A stretch of DNA of 64,000 bases from Saprospiraceae bacterium (GTDB taxonomy: Bacteria > Bacteroidota > Bacteroidia > Chitinophagales > Saprospiraceae): NCBI GenBank assembly GCA_016710585.1, contig JADJVN010000046.1, forward strand, positions 310,001 to 374,000. The letters are read 5' to 3'. Positions within the stretch are counted from its first letter, which is position 1. Each line of letters starts with the position of its first letter. Positions 25,824 through 34,826 of the stretch are shown here, piece by piece. The notes beneath the pieces were generated by a model. That model had not been told where the DNA came from. It saw only the letters and a list, made by a program, of their open reading frames with translations, and ran no database searches. Both the position numbers and the translations under genes were made by a program.

Positions 25824-26732
25824 TCAACTTAAATTTGTTGGATAAAATCCATCGTCTATCATTTTTTGGAGTTGGGCAGCGACAAAAGGCTTATCTTCAA
25901 TATATGTTACACCGAACCAATGGCTAGGCGAAGTTAAAATTTCGACTTTGATGATTTGTCTCTCGATTAAATCTTGTATTAATTCAGGAATGTAAAATTC
26001 TGACCCAAATTCATTTAATCTAGACTCTAAAAAGGATATGAAATAAGATTCTGCATATTGGAAATAACTAGATTGAAATGCCCACATATTCATGCTCACC
26101 AATGAATGCTTGTCAAAGCTAATCAGTTCTCCTGCTTTTTTACATGTGATCAATCCATCTGCATTTCTTGAAATCCCTTTACATTCTTCAACGAGTTCTA
26201 GATAGCCATCTTCATTTGCCTTGCAAATCCCCCTGTTAACTTCACCATGATCAGATAAGGTATTTTCTAGCAAATAAGCAACTACTGCATAATCACCACT
26301 ATTAGTATGAGCGGAAAGATAATCATATAATACCTTTAATGCCTCCCTACCATAATAATCATCAGCATTAATAACCCCAAATCCTTCTTTAATTACAGAT
26401 CTAGCTGCCCAAAGTGCATGACCCGTGCCCCATGGCTTTTCCCTATCTGCGGGGCATTCAAAATTATCTGGTAAATCATCCAATTCTTGGAAGACAAATT
26501 CCATTTTAACTTTATTTGCCCATTTCTGATTCATTCTTTCCTTGAATTCTTTTTCAAAAGATTTGCGAATGATAAATACAATTTTTTCAAATCCAGCAAG
26601 GATTGCATCATAAATGGAATAGTCTATGATTGTTTCGCCACTTGGTCCGAAACCATCCATTTGCTTCAACCCACCATAACGGCTTCCCATTCCTGCCGCA
26701 AGTATCAATAATGAAGGCTTATTTAAACTCAT
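25824..26732 (-). CDS. Sugar-nucleotide pyrophosphorylase-like nucleotidyltransferase
   Basis: The 302-residue protein has the nucleotidyltransferase motif LLILAAGMGSRYGGLKQMDG at its N-terminus and the NADDYYG metal-binding stretch around residue 118. It resembles the NTP-transferase family that transfers NMP to a sugar phosphate, but the specific sugar is not evident. First gene of a leftward cluster with DUF2905, pyrR and pyrB. Confidence 0.8.
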   Translation of the reverse strand: MSLNKPSLLILAAGMGSRYGGLKQMDGFGPSGETIIDYSIYDAILAGFEKIVFIIRKSFEKEFKERMNQKWANKVKMEFVFQELDDLPDNFECPADREKPWGTGHALWAARSVIKEGFGVINADDYYGREALKVLYDYLSAHTNSGDYAVVAYLLENTLSDHGEVNRGICKANEDGYLELVEECKGISRNADGLITCKKAGELISFDKHSLVSMNMWAFQSSYFQYAESYFISFLESRLNEFGSEFYIPELIQDLIERQIIKVEILTSPSHWFGVTYIEDKPFVAAQLQKMIDDGFYPTNLS

Positions 26733-26744
26733 ATTGCAAAAATA

Positions 26745-26774
26745 AAAACCTCGAGCTTATTTGCCCGAGGTTTT
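26745..26774 (-). terminator. Rho-independent terminator after the second DUF1501 gene
   Basis: AAAACCTCG (26745-26753 on +) pairs with CGAGGTTTT (26766-26774) over nine base pairs. On the minus strand the right-hand arm runs into TTTTTATTTTTG, a good U tract, so the hairpin ends the transcript of the DUF1800/DUF1501 pair. It is 24 bp after the stop at 26798. Confidence 0.8.
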
Positions 26775-26797
26775 AACTATTAATATTATGATTTAAT

Positions 26798-28366
26798 TTA
26801 ATATTTTAAAAAAGCTTTAGTTTTTTGAGCTTTATCCGTATTTATTCGTATAAAATACTTACCTGCTACAATATCTTTCGTATCGAGTTTAATAATATGT
26901 TCTCCTTGTTCCATACGACCATTGTGTATCGTTTTTAACTCTGAACCATAGATATCATACAATTTAATCGAGACAAAAGTACTTTTAGAAGCAAATGAAA
27001 TGTTTATAAAATCCTGAGTTGGATTTGGTAAAACGCTGAGATCTATATTAAAATCAATATTATAATCCTTCTGATCTACAGTTGTGTCGCATCCTTCTAT
27101 AAGTGAAAGCTTTTGAAATTCACCAAACATGATTGATTTGACTACATTAGCATCTATTTTAAACCAATCAATAAGTAAGGAAGCATAGATAGACCTGAAG
27201 TCATATTGCATGGCAACGCCTTCTCCATTTTGTACTGTATCTGAGATTGTTGGATTTTCACCCAAAATTCCAGGTTTTATGCATGAACCAAATAAAAACA
27301 TTGGTGCAGCAGTTCCATGATCAGTTCCAGTACTGTCGTTAGCTTTAATCTGTCTACCAAATTCTGAAAAGGTCATTCCTACTACTTGTTTTTCTTTACC
27401 CATCAATCGTAAATCATCTTGGAATGCTTCCATAGCGATAGAAAGTTGATTTAGCAAATTTGCATGGGTTCCTGTAGTGTGAGTATCATCTAATACATCA
27501 ATTTCATTTGCATGAGTATCAAATCCACCAAGATTTACTACATAGACTTTTGATTTTAATCCACCGTTAATTAATCTAGCAACAATTTTTAATCTATCAG
27601 CCAATTGATTCCCAGCAGCGGGATATTTTGAACTCAAGTTGGTTGCTTTATTATATGCAGCACTGACTACATCTGAATATCTATTAGTTTGTCTTATTGC
27701 ATTGATCATGAATGCTAACTCATATCCATAATTAGTCTGTGGCAATGTCCCTTTTTCAGCTTCTGTTAATTGTCTTAATGTGGCAGGATCATTAAGCGCC
27801 ATACTAAAATTAGCTACAGTTCCTTGGCAGGTTTCTGAAACTAAGGAGCCGATAGTAATTGCCAAAGGATCAGGATAATCTGTATTAGGGTATCCAGTTG
27901 GGTAATTAGCATGATCCAACTGAAATGCTCTACCCAGCCAACCTGTGGTTTCAAATTTATCAGCAGCAGATCCAGATGTCCATATGTCTGTAGAACGAAA
28001 GTGCGATCTATTTTGGTTTGGATAGCTGACTGAATGAACTAATTTTAATTTTCCATCGTCATATAGATTTTTTACTCCTGACATAATCGGATGAATTCCA
28101 ACTTTATCTGTTAGCTTAGTAATCTTATCTTCTTGTAAAAGAATTTTATCTCTTACCTTAAATAAATTGGAATATTGGTCTAAAGGAATGATCATATTCA
28201 GACCATCATTTCCTCCACTGAGTTGAATTACAACTAGTATTCTATCGTCCTCAGGATTTACAAAATTTGCAAATGTAGACTTGGCAATTGCCTCTACAGG
28301 AATTCCATTTATCAAGACTGGCACAGTTGCCAAAGAACTTGCTTTTAAAAACGATCTTCTTTTCAT
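26798..28366 (-). CDS. DUF1501 protein with Tat signal and T9SS sorting domain (second copy)
   Basis: This 522-residue protein begins with KRRSFLKASSLATVPVLING, a Tat-type signal. DUF1501 hallmarks are VVIQLSGGNDGLNMIIP, NQNRSHFRSTDIWTSGS and FSEFGRQIKANDSTGTDHGT. The last about 75 residues form a T9SS type A sorting domain (LPNPTQDFINISF, ending GKYFIRINTDKAQKTKAFLKY). Combining a Tat-like N-terminus with a T9SS tail suggests Tat export to the periplasm followed by T9SS secretion. It follows its DUF1800 partner by 22 bp. Confidence 0.88.
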   Translation of the reverse strand: MKRRSFLKASSLATVPVLINGIPVEAIAKSTFANFVNPEDDRILVVIQLSGGNDGLNMIIPLDQYSNLFKVRDKILLQEDKITKLTDKVGIHPIMSGVKNLYDDGKLKLVHSVSYPNQNRSHFRSTDIWTSGSAADKFETTGWLGRAFQLDHANYPTGYPNTDYPDPLAITIGSLVSETCQGTVANFSMALNDPATLRQLTEAEKGTLPQTNYGYELAFMINAIRQTNRYSDVVSAAYNKATNLSSKYPAAGNQLADRLKIVARLINGGLKSKVYVVNLGGFDTHANEIDVLDDTHTTGTHANLLNQLSIAMEAFQDDLRLMGKEKQVVGMTFSEFGRQIKANDSTGTDHGTAAPMFLFGSCIKPGILGENPTISDTVQNGEGVAMQYDFRSIYASLLIDWFKIDANVVKSIMFGEFQKLSLIEGCDTTVDQKDYNIDFNIDLSVLPNPTQDFINISFASKSTFVSIKLYDIYGSELKTIHNGRMEQGEHIIKLDTKDIVAGKYFIRINTDKAQKTKAFLKY

Positions 28367-28388
28367 TAGAATAATGTTTTAGAATTTT

Positions 28389-30116
28389 TTAAATCAAATA
28401 ATTTTCTGGCATAGCCAATAACAAATTAAATAGTCTTTTTAACCTTGTATCAATTACCATTCTAGTAGTATTACTAGGCCTTGCAACGTATGCTTCATAT
28501 TCTACTTTCCACTCGTAATCTGGATTCCCTTGCAGTAAAGCTTCCTTTAATGCATCTATTTGATTTTGTTGTATTGGTCTAGGAAGTAAATGCTGAACGA
28601 TTGAATCAATAAGTTTATTGATATCTGACGGCTCTTGAAATTTTTGAATATAAGCGACTAAATCAAATCCTATAGTGCCAGTGACGTTTCTTACTCTTGC
28701 GGTTTTGTTGACATAGTTTTGTGTTAAGGACATTCGCAAAGGAAGTGTTGCAGAAGATATCCAAATCTCATGAAAACTAGGCTCTTGATAATAAGCTGAC
28801 CATCCAGCAACACTAGGATGTTCTAAATATCCTTGTTGGAAGTTCAAACCATTCCTCCACATGTCTAAAAAGTATGCATATTTTTCACTTAATGTCGTTG
28901 GAGGGTTAAAGCCTATAGATTTAATATTGTGAAAAATGAATTCCAATGGAGATTGTACCATAGCTCCAAATGCTGCATCACTATAAAAATGTTCAGATGA
29001 AAGCAATAGACTTAAAGTGCCCGCTACTTCAAAATTATCTGCTATAAGTCTTTGTGCTAATCCATCTATAATCTCTGATTCTATGTTGGAATCAATTTTA
29101 TAATAGACAAAATATCTATAGAGTTTTGTCGCTAAAAATTTAGCTGCATCTGCTTTTTTGACATTAAAAATAACCTCATCAATCAAATATTCATATTCCT
29201 TTATTCCATCTTTTTTATTGTTTGCAAGAGGGGTCTTTACAACAAAATTATTAAATCGATGTGATAAAGTTTTATCATTATAATCGTGATCTGGATTCAA
29301 ACCTGTGATAGGAGCTACAGGGAAAACAGCATTTAAGTTTGTTGCATTTCTTAAGTTTGGAATCTTCCATCCAGTAAGACATTTTGCAATAGCTGCAACG
29401 TCAACTTCAGTAAAAGTGGTATAATCTCCAGGACCTGCCAAGTCACCTTTTCCTATTGTAAATAACTCCAATAATTCTCTTGCATAATTTTCATTTGGGG
29501 CTTTACTTGTATTTTGATTTCCATTCAAATACAAGAGCATTGCAGGATCGATTGTCATACTTTTAGTGAGGGTCTTGAAATTACCAAGTGCATTTTCTCT
29601 GATTGTATTAAGATATTTATATTCTAACCGAGGATCAGGTGTATCTGCAGTAACAAAATGATTATGCCAAAAAAGTGTCATTTTTTCTCTTAGCGAAATT
29701 TGCTCAGAATACATTAATTCAAAACTCCATGCCCGAACTGAATTTTGGCGGTATTGCTGGATAAGGTTGTCCCCCACTCCTGATGGTGCAGACACCCATG
29801 TGGCACCAATAGGAACATCAGGATCATTAGCATAGACCGGATTGACTGGAGGACTTGGTAGCGGAACTTTGGTTAAATCTTTTGCCGCCAACAAATTTGT
29901 CACTGTCTTAAGTAATCCATCAGTAACTGCTTGATTAATTTGGGCATAACTAGCACCAAAGCAAGCTCTTCTGAGTAAATGTGAGGCAGCTGCAAAATCC
30001 CAAACACCATTATAAGGTGTTAAGCCACCAGCAACTGGCAAAGCAGAAGCTGAAACCTGTTTTTGCAAGCTTGTATTCTGGCCAAATACATTGGTAAACA
30101 TTGATCTCCTGTTCAT
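28389..30116 (-). CDS. DUF1800 protein (second copy)
   Basis: The 575-residue DUF1800 protein contains HLLRRACFGASYAQINQAV, LREKMTLFWHNHFVTADTP, NENYARELLELFTIGKGD and PSVAGWSAYYQEPSFHEIW. The N-terminus (MNRRSMFTNVFG) has an RR pair but no hydrophobic core, so the export route, if any, is unclear; this differs from the first copy, which has a Sec signal. It is the upstream partner of the DUF1501 gene at 26798. Confidence 0.88.
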   Translation of the reverse strand: MNRRSMFTNVFGQNTSLQKQVSASALPVAGGLTPYNGVWDFAAASHLLRRACFGASYAQINQAVTDGLLKTVTNLLAAKDLTKVPLPSPPVNPVYANDPDVPIGATWVSAPSGVGDNLIQQYRQNSVRAWSFELMYSEQISLREKMTLFWHNHFVTADTPDPRLEYKYLNTIRENALGNFKTLTKSMTIDPAMLLYLNGNQNTSKAPNENYARELLELFTIGKGDLAGPGDYTTFTEVDVAAIAKCLTGWKIPNLRNATNLNAVFPVAPITGLNPDHDYNDKTLSHRFNNFVVKTPLANNKKDGIKEYEYLIDEVIFNVKKADAAKFLATKLYRYFVYYKIDSNIESEIIDGLAQRLIADNFEVAGTLSLLLSSEHFYSDAAFGAMVQSPLEFIFHNIKSIGFNPPTTLSEKYAYFLDMWRNGLNFQQGYLEHPSVAGWSAYYQEPSFHEIWISSATLPLRMSLTQNYVNKTARVRNVTGTIGFDLVAYIQKFQEPSDINKLIDSIVQHLLPRPIQQNQIDALKEALLQGNPDYEWKVEYEAYVARPSNTTRMVIDTRLKRLFNLLLAMPENYLI

Positions 30117-30259
30117 AAATTTAATTTTTAAGAAAACTGAAACTTGGACTATGGTATCTTAAATAAGTTTAACGCAAAGTAAGTATTAATTTAACATTTT
30201 CTTAAATATGTAAAGTAAAATTAGTTGAAGCGTCCACTTTTATATATTAAATAAAAAGT

Positions 30260-30267
30260 TACCTTTG
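30260..30267 (+). promoter_or_regulatory. Candidate -7 promoter box for the rightward cluster at 30293
   Basis: TACCTTTG matches the Bacteroidota TAnnTTTG box exactly and lies 25 bases upstream of the start of the sphingomyelin-synthase-like gene, giving a leader of about 18-20 bases. A clear -33 TTTG is missing. Confidence 0.45.
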
Positions 30268-30292
30268 CATCCGTCGAAGCGGAAAAACAGTA

Positions 30293-30958
30293 ATGAAAGA
30301 AATATTTAAATCTAATAAATATATTATACCTTTTATATTAGGTTTATGTTTTATATATAGTATTAAGTTAGTCAATGCATTATTTTTACCCTTATTAGAA
30401 CATCGCCCTGGATTTTTAATACATGACCCCATATTAAGCATCCTTCCACCTGTTGATCTGTCTACATCAATCTTTATAGTTTTATATATTAGCCTCTGCA
30501 TAGGAGTATATAGTATATGGCATTCACCTCAAAAAATAATGGTGGCAGTCTTTTCTTTTGGGATCATGTACTTGTTAAGGTTACTATGTATTGTTGCTGT
30601 TCCTTTAGAAGCTCCGCAACAATTGGTTGTCTTACATGACCCAATAGTCAATCATCTTTTGAGGCAAGATGGATTCCTTACAAAAGACTTATTCTTTTCA
30701 GGACATTTAGCTACAATCTTTATTTTCTTTATAATTTCAAAAGAAAAAGCTTGGAAATATTTTTTTTTATGCTGTACTTCATTGATGGCGTTAATGATAC
30801 TTATACAACATATACATTATTCTATAGATATTATTGGAGCGATACTTTTTTCCTTTATGGCAGTTAACCTAGCGAGGAGATTAGTCTACATTTTATTATA
30901 TTATACACAAGCCATTAAGTTAACTTTAAAAGAAAGCTATATTAAAAGAAATAATTAA
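30293..30958 (+). CDS. Sphingomyelin-synthase-like (PAP2_C) membrane phosphotransferase
   Basis: This 221-residue membrane protein has about six hydrophobic helices. Three stretches resemble sphingomyelin-synthase motifs in order: LLRLLCIVAVPLEAP (D2-like R-x-L-P region), DLFFSGHLATIF (D3-like SGH) and HIHYSIDIIGAI (D4-like HY-S-x-D). The His-His-Asp set is the catalytic triad of that family, which moves a phospho-headgroup from a glycerolipid to ceramide or diacylglycerol. Bacteroidota make sphingolipids, so a ceramide headgroup enzyme is possible, but a plain PAP2-type phosphatase cannot be excluded. A SET-domain gene follows 32 bp later. Confidence 0.65.
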   Translation: MKEIFKSNKYIIPFILGLCFIYSIKLVNALFLPLLEHRPGFLIHDPILSILPPVDLSTSIFIVLYISLCIGVYSIWHSPQKIMVAVFSFGIMYLLRLLCIVAVPLEAPQQLVVLHDPIVNHLLRQDGFLTKDLFFSGHLATIFIFFIISKEKAWKYFFLCCTSLMALMILIQHIHYSIDIIGAILFSFMAVNLARRLVYILLYYTQAIKLTLKESYIKRNN

Positions 30959-30990
30959 ACCATTTATGTGGAAAAATATTAATTTTAATA

Positions 30991-31455
30991 ATGCAAAATA
31001 AGTATCATGTTGCCGAAAAGGCCAATTTAAATCAAAAAGGATTATTTGCTAATAAACAATTTATTCCAGGTGAAGTAATCAGTGATTTTTCATCGAGCAA
31101 AATTTTAAATCAACCGAATTTTCTTACTGTGCAGCTTAACGAAAATACTCATATTTTACTTGAGCCAATGGATCTTCAATATATTAATCACAGCTGCAGT
31201 CCAAATAGCTTTTTTGATACTACATCAATGGAATTAATCGCTCTTAAAGAAATAAAGCAAGGTGAAGAATTTAGTTTTTTCTATCCTTCTACAGAGTGGG
31301 AAATGGATCAGTCTTTTATTTGTGAGTGTAAAGAAGATTGCTGTATTCGCGAAATCAAAGGCGCTAAATATTTGTCATGGTATGAATTTAAAAGAAATAA
31401 GTTTAGTGATTATATACAATCTAAATATGAACTGTATTACTTAAAGCAATCTTAA
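30991..31455 (+). CDS. SET-domain protein (putative lysine methyltransferase)
   Basis: The compact 154-residue SET domain shows ANLNQKGLFANKQFIPGEVI (N-terminal SET strand), YINHSCSPNSFF (NHSCxPN, cofactor and pseudoknot motif), EEFSFFYP (catalytic Tyr region) and a post-SET-like Cys cluster CECKEDCC. The family uses S-adenosylmethionine to methylate protein lysines; the bacterial substrate is not known. All core motifs seem present, so activity is plausible. It lies between the membrane phosphotransferase and nhaA on the same strand. Confidence 0.82.
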   Translation: MQNKYHVAEKANLNQKGLFANKQFIPGEVISDFSSSKILNQPNFLTVQLNENTHILLEPMDLQYINHSCSPNSFFDTTSMELIALKEIKQGEEFSFFYPSTEWEMDQSFICECKEDCCIREIKGAKYLSWYEFKRNKFSDYIQSKYELYYLKQS

Positions 31456-31511
31456 AAGATGCTATATATCAATTCTTCCCATTTTTTTCCAATGAGTAAA
31501 ATGCTTTTAAG

Positions 31512-32669
31512 ATGACAACAAAATCAAAGCGACTATTTAAATCAAAAATATTTCAAGAATTCATTGAAAGTGAAAAATCTGGTGGCATAGTTTTAGTTTT
31601 TTGTACGATTATATCCCTATTAATCTCTAATTCGGAGTTTAGCACAGCCTATCATCACTTTTGGTCTAGTCCATTATTCAATGAAAGTATCGAATATTGG
31701 ATTAATGATGGCTTAATGGTAATCTTTTTTTTACTGATTGGATTGGAATTAGAGCGTGAAGTTTATCAAGGAGAATTGTCAAAGTTCAAAGAAGCTTTAT
31801 TCCCAATATTAGGAGCTTTAGGTGGTATGTTAATCCCAGCTTTAGTATATTTCTATTTCAATTATAATTCAGAGTCTATTTCAGGTATCGGTATTCCAAT
31901 GGCCACAGATATCGCTTTTGCACTTGGAGTTTTGTCATTAGTAGGTAAGAAAGTACCTTTATCACTAAAAATATTCTTAACAGCTCTTGCGGTAATTGAC
32001 GATCTAGGTGCAATTCTAGTAATTGCAATTTTTTATACAAAAACACTTCAATGGAATTATTTACTATTAGCATTAAGTGTTTTCGCAATACTACTGTTAC
32101 TCAATAGACTTAAAATTAATAAAATCTTTCCATACCTCATCGGAGGTATATTTATGTGGTATTTCATGTTGCATTCAGGAGTTCATGCTACTATTACTGG
32201 AGTCCTATTGGCTTTTGCTATTCCATTTGGAAAAGGAACTGAAAATTCTATCTCAATTCAATTACAAAAAGCGCTTCACTATCCTGTTGCTTTTTTGATT
32301 TTACCCATTTTCGCATTAGCTAATACAAGCATTACAATTAGTTCAGAAACATTAAACTCTTTTACACAACCCTATTCATTGGGAATATTTTTTGGCCTAC
32401 TAATTGGCAAACCAGTTGGCATTTTTTTATTTGCATTTCTTGCAGTAAAAATTAAGATTTGTACATTGCCACAAAATATTTCATGGAGCATGTTATTTTC
32501 TGTCGCTATTCTTGGAGGAATTGGATTTACAATGTCAATATTCATAACGCTCCTAGCATTTAATCATTCTGAAATAATCAATAATTCAAAATTCATAATT
32601 TTAATATCATCCTTTTGCGCTGGAATCATAGGGTATGCCGCTGTTCAATTAAGTTGTAAAAATAAATAA
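31512..32669 (+). CDS. nhaA: Na+/H+ antiporter NhaA
   Basis: The 385-residue inner-membrane protein has the NhaA hallmarks FFLLIGLELEREVYQGEL, GIPMATDIAFALGVL and VIDDLGAILVIAIFY, in which the two adjacent Asp residues bind the ion. About 11-12 membrane helices are seen. It exchanges Na+ for H+ to control pH and sodium. Length and order match the E. coli protein. Confidence 0.95.
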   Translation: MTTKSKRLFKSKIFQEFIESEKSGGIVLVFCTIISLLISNSEFSTAYHHFWSSPLFNESIEYWINDGLMVIFFLLIGLELEREVYQGELSKFKEALFPILGALGGMLIPALVYFYFNYNSESISGIGIPMATDIAFALGVLSLVGKKVPLSLKIFLTALAVIDDLGAILVIAIFYTKTLQWNYLLLALSVFAILLLLNRLKINKIFPYLIGGIFMWYFMLHSGVHATITGVLLAFAIPFGKGTENSISIQLQKALHYPVAFLILPIFALANTSITISSETLNSFTQPYSLGIFFGLLIGKPVGIFLFAFLAVKIKICTLPQNISWSMLFSVAILGGIGFTMSIFITLLAFNHSEIINNSKFIILISSFCAGIIGYAAVQLSCKNK

Positions 32670-32670
32670 A

Positions 32671-32695
32671 AAAGGCCCACGTAAAGCGAGCCCTT
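32671..32695 (-). terminator. Terminator for the leftward gene at 32719
   Basis: On the minus strand GGCTCGC pairs with GTGGGCC (two G-U pairs) around a TTTAC loop and is followed by TTTTTTATTTATTTTT, a strong U tract. On the + strand the wobble pairs are lost, so it mainly serves the leftward transcript. It is two bases beyond the nhaA stop. Confidence 0.7.
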
Positions 32696-32718
32696 TGGAT
32701 ATATTAATGGTTTATACA

Positions 32719-34656
32719 TTAATCATGTCTATACAATTTTCCATCTTCTTCTTTTACAATATAGGCATCTTTAAAGCCTCTTGATTTTATCTTATTCAAT
32801 GTCTCTCGTGCATCATTTTCATTAAATGCTCCAAGAATAATTATTGTAATTCCGCTTTTAGTCCAATGTTCGATTCTACCTAAATCATTAACTTTACTTG
32901 CGTCAAACCAATCAGGAGCCTTAAATTCTGCCACACGTATTTTATAATTATTAGACTCAGATTCGACAGGGCTAACTGTGTTTGTAAAATCGGAACCAGA
33001 TTTTATGAAAACAGACATTCTAGTTTCATCAACTACATCACCTACTACAAATGCATCTTTTAAACCAGTTTTACGCAATTCTTTCAATACAGTTAAAGCC
33101 TTGTTCAATTGTGGAAATACACCGATTCTTATTTTAGTAATACCGTCAACGTTTACTTTATAAATATCTCCATACTTAGAATACTTCTTAAAACGCTCTT
33201 CCATTTTTTCAGTAAAATTAGTCAATGCAGTAATTTGAACAAAGTACACTTTTACATCTTGTGCATTCTTGATATTGGATAGTTCTGGATCATCAAATAC
33301 ATCGATATAATCATCTAATATTATTTGTGATTTAGGAGCATCAACTTGAGATGCAAAAGGTGACTTTGCAGAAATATTGGTTTCTCTAATTTGAGTCGGT
33401 CTATTTGCATTAGTTATCTTCAATTTTAAACTGACATAATTATCATCTCCCCCTTTACCACCTTGTCTATTAGAAGTAAAATATCCATTTCCTTCATTAT
33501 CTAAGATAAAATTATAATCATCTTTTGTTGAATTTACACATGTTCCCATGTTTTTAACATCTGACCATGAGATCCCATAATTAGTCGTTTTGAAAATATC
33601 CAAACCTCCAAATCCATTATGCCAATCTGAAGAAAAATATAAATTATCTTGGATCAAATTGGGTGATATTTCATTTCCAGGGGTATTTATAACAGTTCCT
33701 AAATTTTCAGGGGCTGACCACTCGCCATTTTCATTGATAGTAGATGTGTAGATGTCAAAACCTCCGTAACCACCAGGCATATTTGATGCAAAATAAACTG
33801 TCTTTCCGTTTTTAGTCAAAGAAGGAAAAGCATATGAATATTTGTCTATGCAGAAAGGGAATTTTTTTGAATTAGTCCAACTGCCTTTTTCATTGATATC
33901 AGCGATAAAAATAGCCATCGGACTATTTGCAGATAATTTACCAGACAAATCAATTACTGTATTTTTTGAATAAACAACTAAATCATTATTTTGATTAAAT
34001 GAAATATTCCCCTTACCAGCAGACTCTTCCAACAATACTTTATCGACTTGACTTGGTGTATTGGGATTTAGTAATAATGAAGTGGCCTTAATCAATTCAT
34101 TTGAATTTACTGATTTAATTGTCATATCCCCTAACCGCTGATCTGTGAGTAAAACTTCATTGTCTTTATGAATAGGTGCTATATCATTACTTGAAGAATT
34201 AGTCTCCAGATTTTTTAAATTGCAATTGGAAGGATTGCGAAGTTGAGTCATTGCATAATCACATGACTGCATGAAATACTCACCAATGGATGGGTTGAAT
34301 TTTGAATATTTTTGAAATTGTAATTTTGCTAAATCAAATTCAGCTTGAGATCTCAATAATTCCCCATATTCAAAAAATACTTCTGAATCAACTCCAGATT
34401 CATTAGAAATTGATTCATAAATATTCAGTGCTTTGGCAGTTTGACCTAAAGACTTATAGCAATAAGCCAATTTAGTTTTTACATTTAAATCTGTCGGGAC
34501 AATTTTTAGGTAGGATTCGAAGTTATTTGCTGATAATTCAAAATTTCTTAATTCGTATTGCTGAATACCTGAAAGAAGAAAATTTTCCTGTGAACTTACA
34601 TAACCAGTGTATAATAAGCACCCTAATATACAGAGGAAATAACGATAATTATTCAT
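32719..34656 (-). CDS. TPR / PD40 propeller / double SPOR-like surface protein
   Basis: The 645-residue exported protein has a signal (MNNYRYFLCILGCLLYTGYVSS), TPR-like repeats at 25-130, and PD40-type propeller repeats at about 210-410 (YAFPSLTKNGKTVYFASNMP, NLIQDNLYFSSDWHNGFGG, YNFILDNEGNGYFTSNRQGG). Two SPOR-like modules follow, at about 465-545 (KVYFVQITALTN, then KIRIGVFPQLNKALTVLKEL) and 570-640. Related Bacteroidota proteins such as PorE end in an OmpA peptidoglycan-binding domain; here SPOR-like repeats take that place. A role linking secretion or motility machinery to the cell wall is inferred. Confidence 0.75.
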   Translation of the reverse strand: MNNYRYFLCILGCLLYTGYVSSQENFLLSGIQQYELRNFELSANNFESYLKIVPTDLNVKTKLAYCYKSLGQTAKALNIYESISNESGVDSEVFFEYGELLRSQAEFDLAKLQFQKYSKFNPSIGEYFMQSCDYAMTQLRNPSNCNLKNLETNSSSNDIAPIHKDNEVLLTDQRLGDMTIKSVNSNELIKATSLLLNPNTPSQVDKVLLEESAGKGNISFNQNNDLVVYSKNTVIDLSGKLSANSPMAIFIADINEKGSWTNSKKFPFCIDKYSYAFPSLTKNGKTVYFASNMPGGYGGFDIYTSTINENGEWSAPENLGTVINTPGNEISPNLIQDNLYFSSDWHNGFGGLDIFKTTNYGISWSDVKNMGTCVNSTKDDYNFILDNEGNGYFTSNRQGGKGGDDNYVSLKLKITNANRPTQIRETNISAKSPFASQVDAPKSQIILDDYIDVFDDPELSNIKNAQDVKVYFVQITALTNFTEKMEERFKKYSKYGDIYKVNVDGITKIRIGVFPQLNKALTVLKELRKTGLKDAFVVGDVVDETRMSVFIKSGSDFTNTVSPVESESNNYKIRVAEFKAPDWFDASKVNDLGRIEHWTKSGITIIILGAFNENDARETLNKIKSRGFKDAYIVKEEDGKLYRHD

Positions 34657-34826
34657 AAATTTGAGCTTTGGTAATTGAAAAAAAATATACTAATCATTAA
34701 ATCAGCCGCTAATATATGAAAGTTTTTTGAAATATGTAAATATTTGTACAATAATCAACATAAATATTAATTATTATTTATATTGATTATTAAATAAATA
34801 TGTAAATTACTGTAAATAAATGCTAT

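Noticed and set aside
26737..26744. TATTTTTG (minus strand) as the promoter box of the nucleotidyltransferase gene
   Set aside because: It matches TAnnTTTG but lies only four bases from the start codon and inside the terminator U tract, too near to serve as a normal promoter.
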